Source: CAYVBJ01 sp964449075
GTDB lineage: Bacteria; Bacteroidota; Rhodothermia; Balneolales; Balneolaceae
Direction of reading: 5' to 3'
NCBI GenBank assembly: GCA_964449075.1
Contig: CAYVBJ010000004.1
Span: forward strand, 1-64,000
Length of the DNA stretch: 64,000 nt
Shown here one piece after another: positions 63,721-64,000 of the stretch. Made by a program: the position numbers and the translations under genes. The notes below the pieces were generated by a model that was not told where the DNA came from, searched no databases, and saw only the letters and a list, made by a program, of their open reading frames with translations. Position 1 is the stretch's first letter. Every line of letters begins with the position of its first letter.

Positions 63721-64000
63721 AATAATATCCCATTTTTATTAATGTTGAGAGGTAATAGAGTCTGGGATTTAAAAAAGGGTAGATGCCTGTAAGTTTCAGA
63801 ACTTAGTTTAATTTAATCTAAAGGGCAACTGGTACTATCCTATTAATTATCAAGATGTTTTGTGGTATTTATTATGTAGCATAACCAGCAGATTTTTGTA
63901 ATATCTTCTAACCACCACAGTTGAAAAAGTTCTCATCTTTGGCAGCTCAGTCAGCCTGAACAACTTTGGTCTCACAAACAATATGACTCATTTCCCAGTT

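Noticed and set aside
1..64000. tRNA, rRNA or CRISPR loci
   Set aside because: No T-loop-like GTTCRANNC context in a cloverleaf, no rRNA-like stretch and no regularly spaced repeats were seen on reading.

Overview
The window looks like chromosome from a marine or saline member of the Bacteroidota/Balneolota (FCB) side of the tree. This is inferred from the many lipobox lipoproteins, a KR2-type sodium-pump rhodopsin with a Blh carotene-cleaving enzyme, an ECF sigma factor paired with a Ser/Thr kinase-TPR receptor, membrane-anchored AraC-TPR regulators, an ABC-permease/M1-peptidase fusion, near absence of Shine-Dalgarno sites, and at least one TTTG-N20-TAnnTTTG promoter. No rRNA, tRNA, CRISPR array or prophage was seen. 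Intergenic regions are rich in short dispersed repeats and hairpins.

Layout. 0.4-8.4 kb: mostly minus-strand secreted proteins and lipoproteins (alpha/beta hydrolase, cupin plus flavin oxidase pair, SCO copper chaperone, TPR lipoprotein, SnoaL-like protein). 8.9-9.5 kb: a PIN toxin-antitoxin pair. 9.7-11.1 kb: a broken AraC fragment next to an intact DUF4242/cyclase-like/AraC regulator; its paralogue lies at 42.7-43.8 kb. 11.4-16.6 kb: lipocalin-like lipoprotein, DUF4199 and YCII proteins, a secreted endonuclease/phosphatase-fold protein, an S41 peptidase and a small lipoprotein. 17.4-22.1 kb: sodium-pump rhodopsin, converging on blh and an MFS transporter, then a MATE exporter. 22.3-24.3 kb: haloalkane-dehalogenase-like enzyme and an aldo/keto reductase. 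24.3-28.1 kb: hutU-hutI-hutG without hutH. 28.3-33.3 kb: TauE/SafE permease, M28 peptidase, a toxin remnant and a beta-propeller lipoprotein, the last two between 189-bp direct repeats. 34.0-37.8 kb: argF-argG-argH. 39.6-40.25 kb: a REP-associated Y1 transposase flanked by three hairpins on each side. 40.4-45.3 kb: SLC13-type permease, small membrane protein, AraC regulator, secreted protein, ECF sigma factor. 45.5-56 kb: kinase-TPR receptor, EamA permease, serine hydrolase, acyltransferase, ankyrin lipoprotein, AraC-TM-TPR regulator. 56.1-62.4 kb: ABC/M1-peptidase transporter divergent from a LytS/LytTR two-component system. 62.9-63.7 kb: a secreted protein made of two similar halves.

The most novel candidate is regulatory. 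Upstream of argF on the minus strand is a 21-codon leader ORF with four consecutive arginine codons. It is followed by an antiterminator segment and a strong intrinsic terminator, 58 nt before the argF start. This has the layout of ribosome-mediated attenuation of arginine synthesis. Second, the light-driven sodium pump lies within about 25 kb of two transporters from families that are often sodium-coupled (MATE, SLC13/DASS), suggesting use of a sodium gradient. All functions are inferred from reading the sequence; no database search was run.
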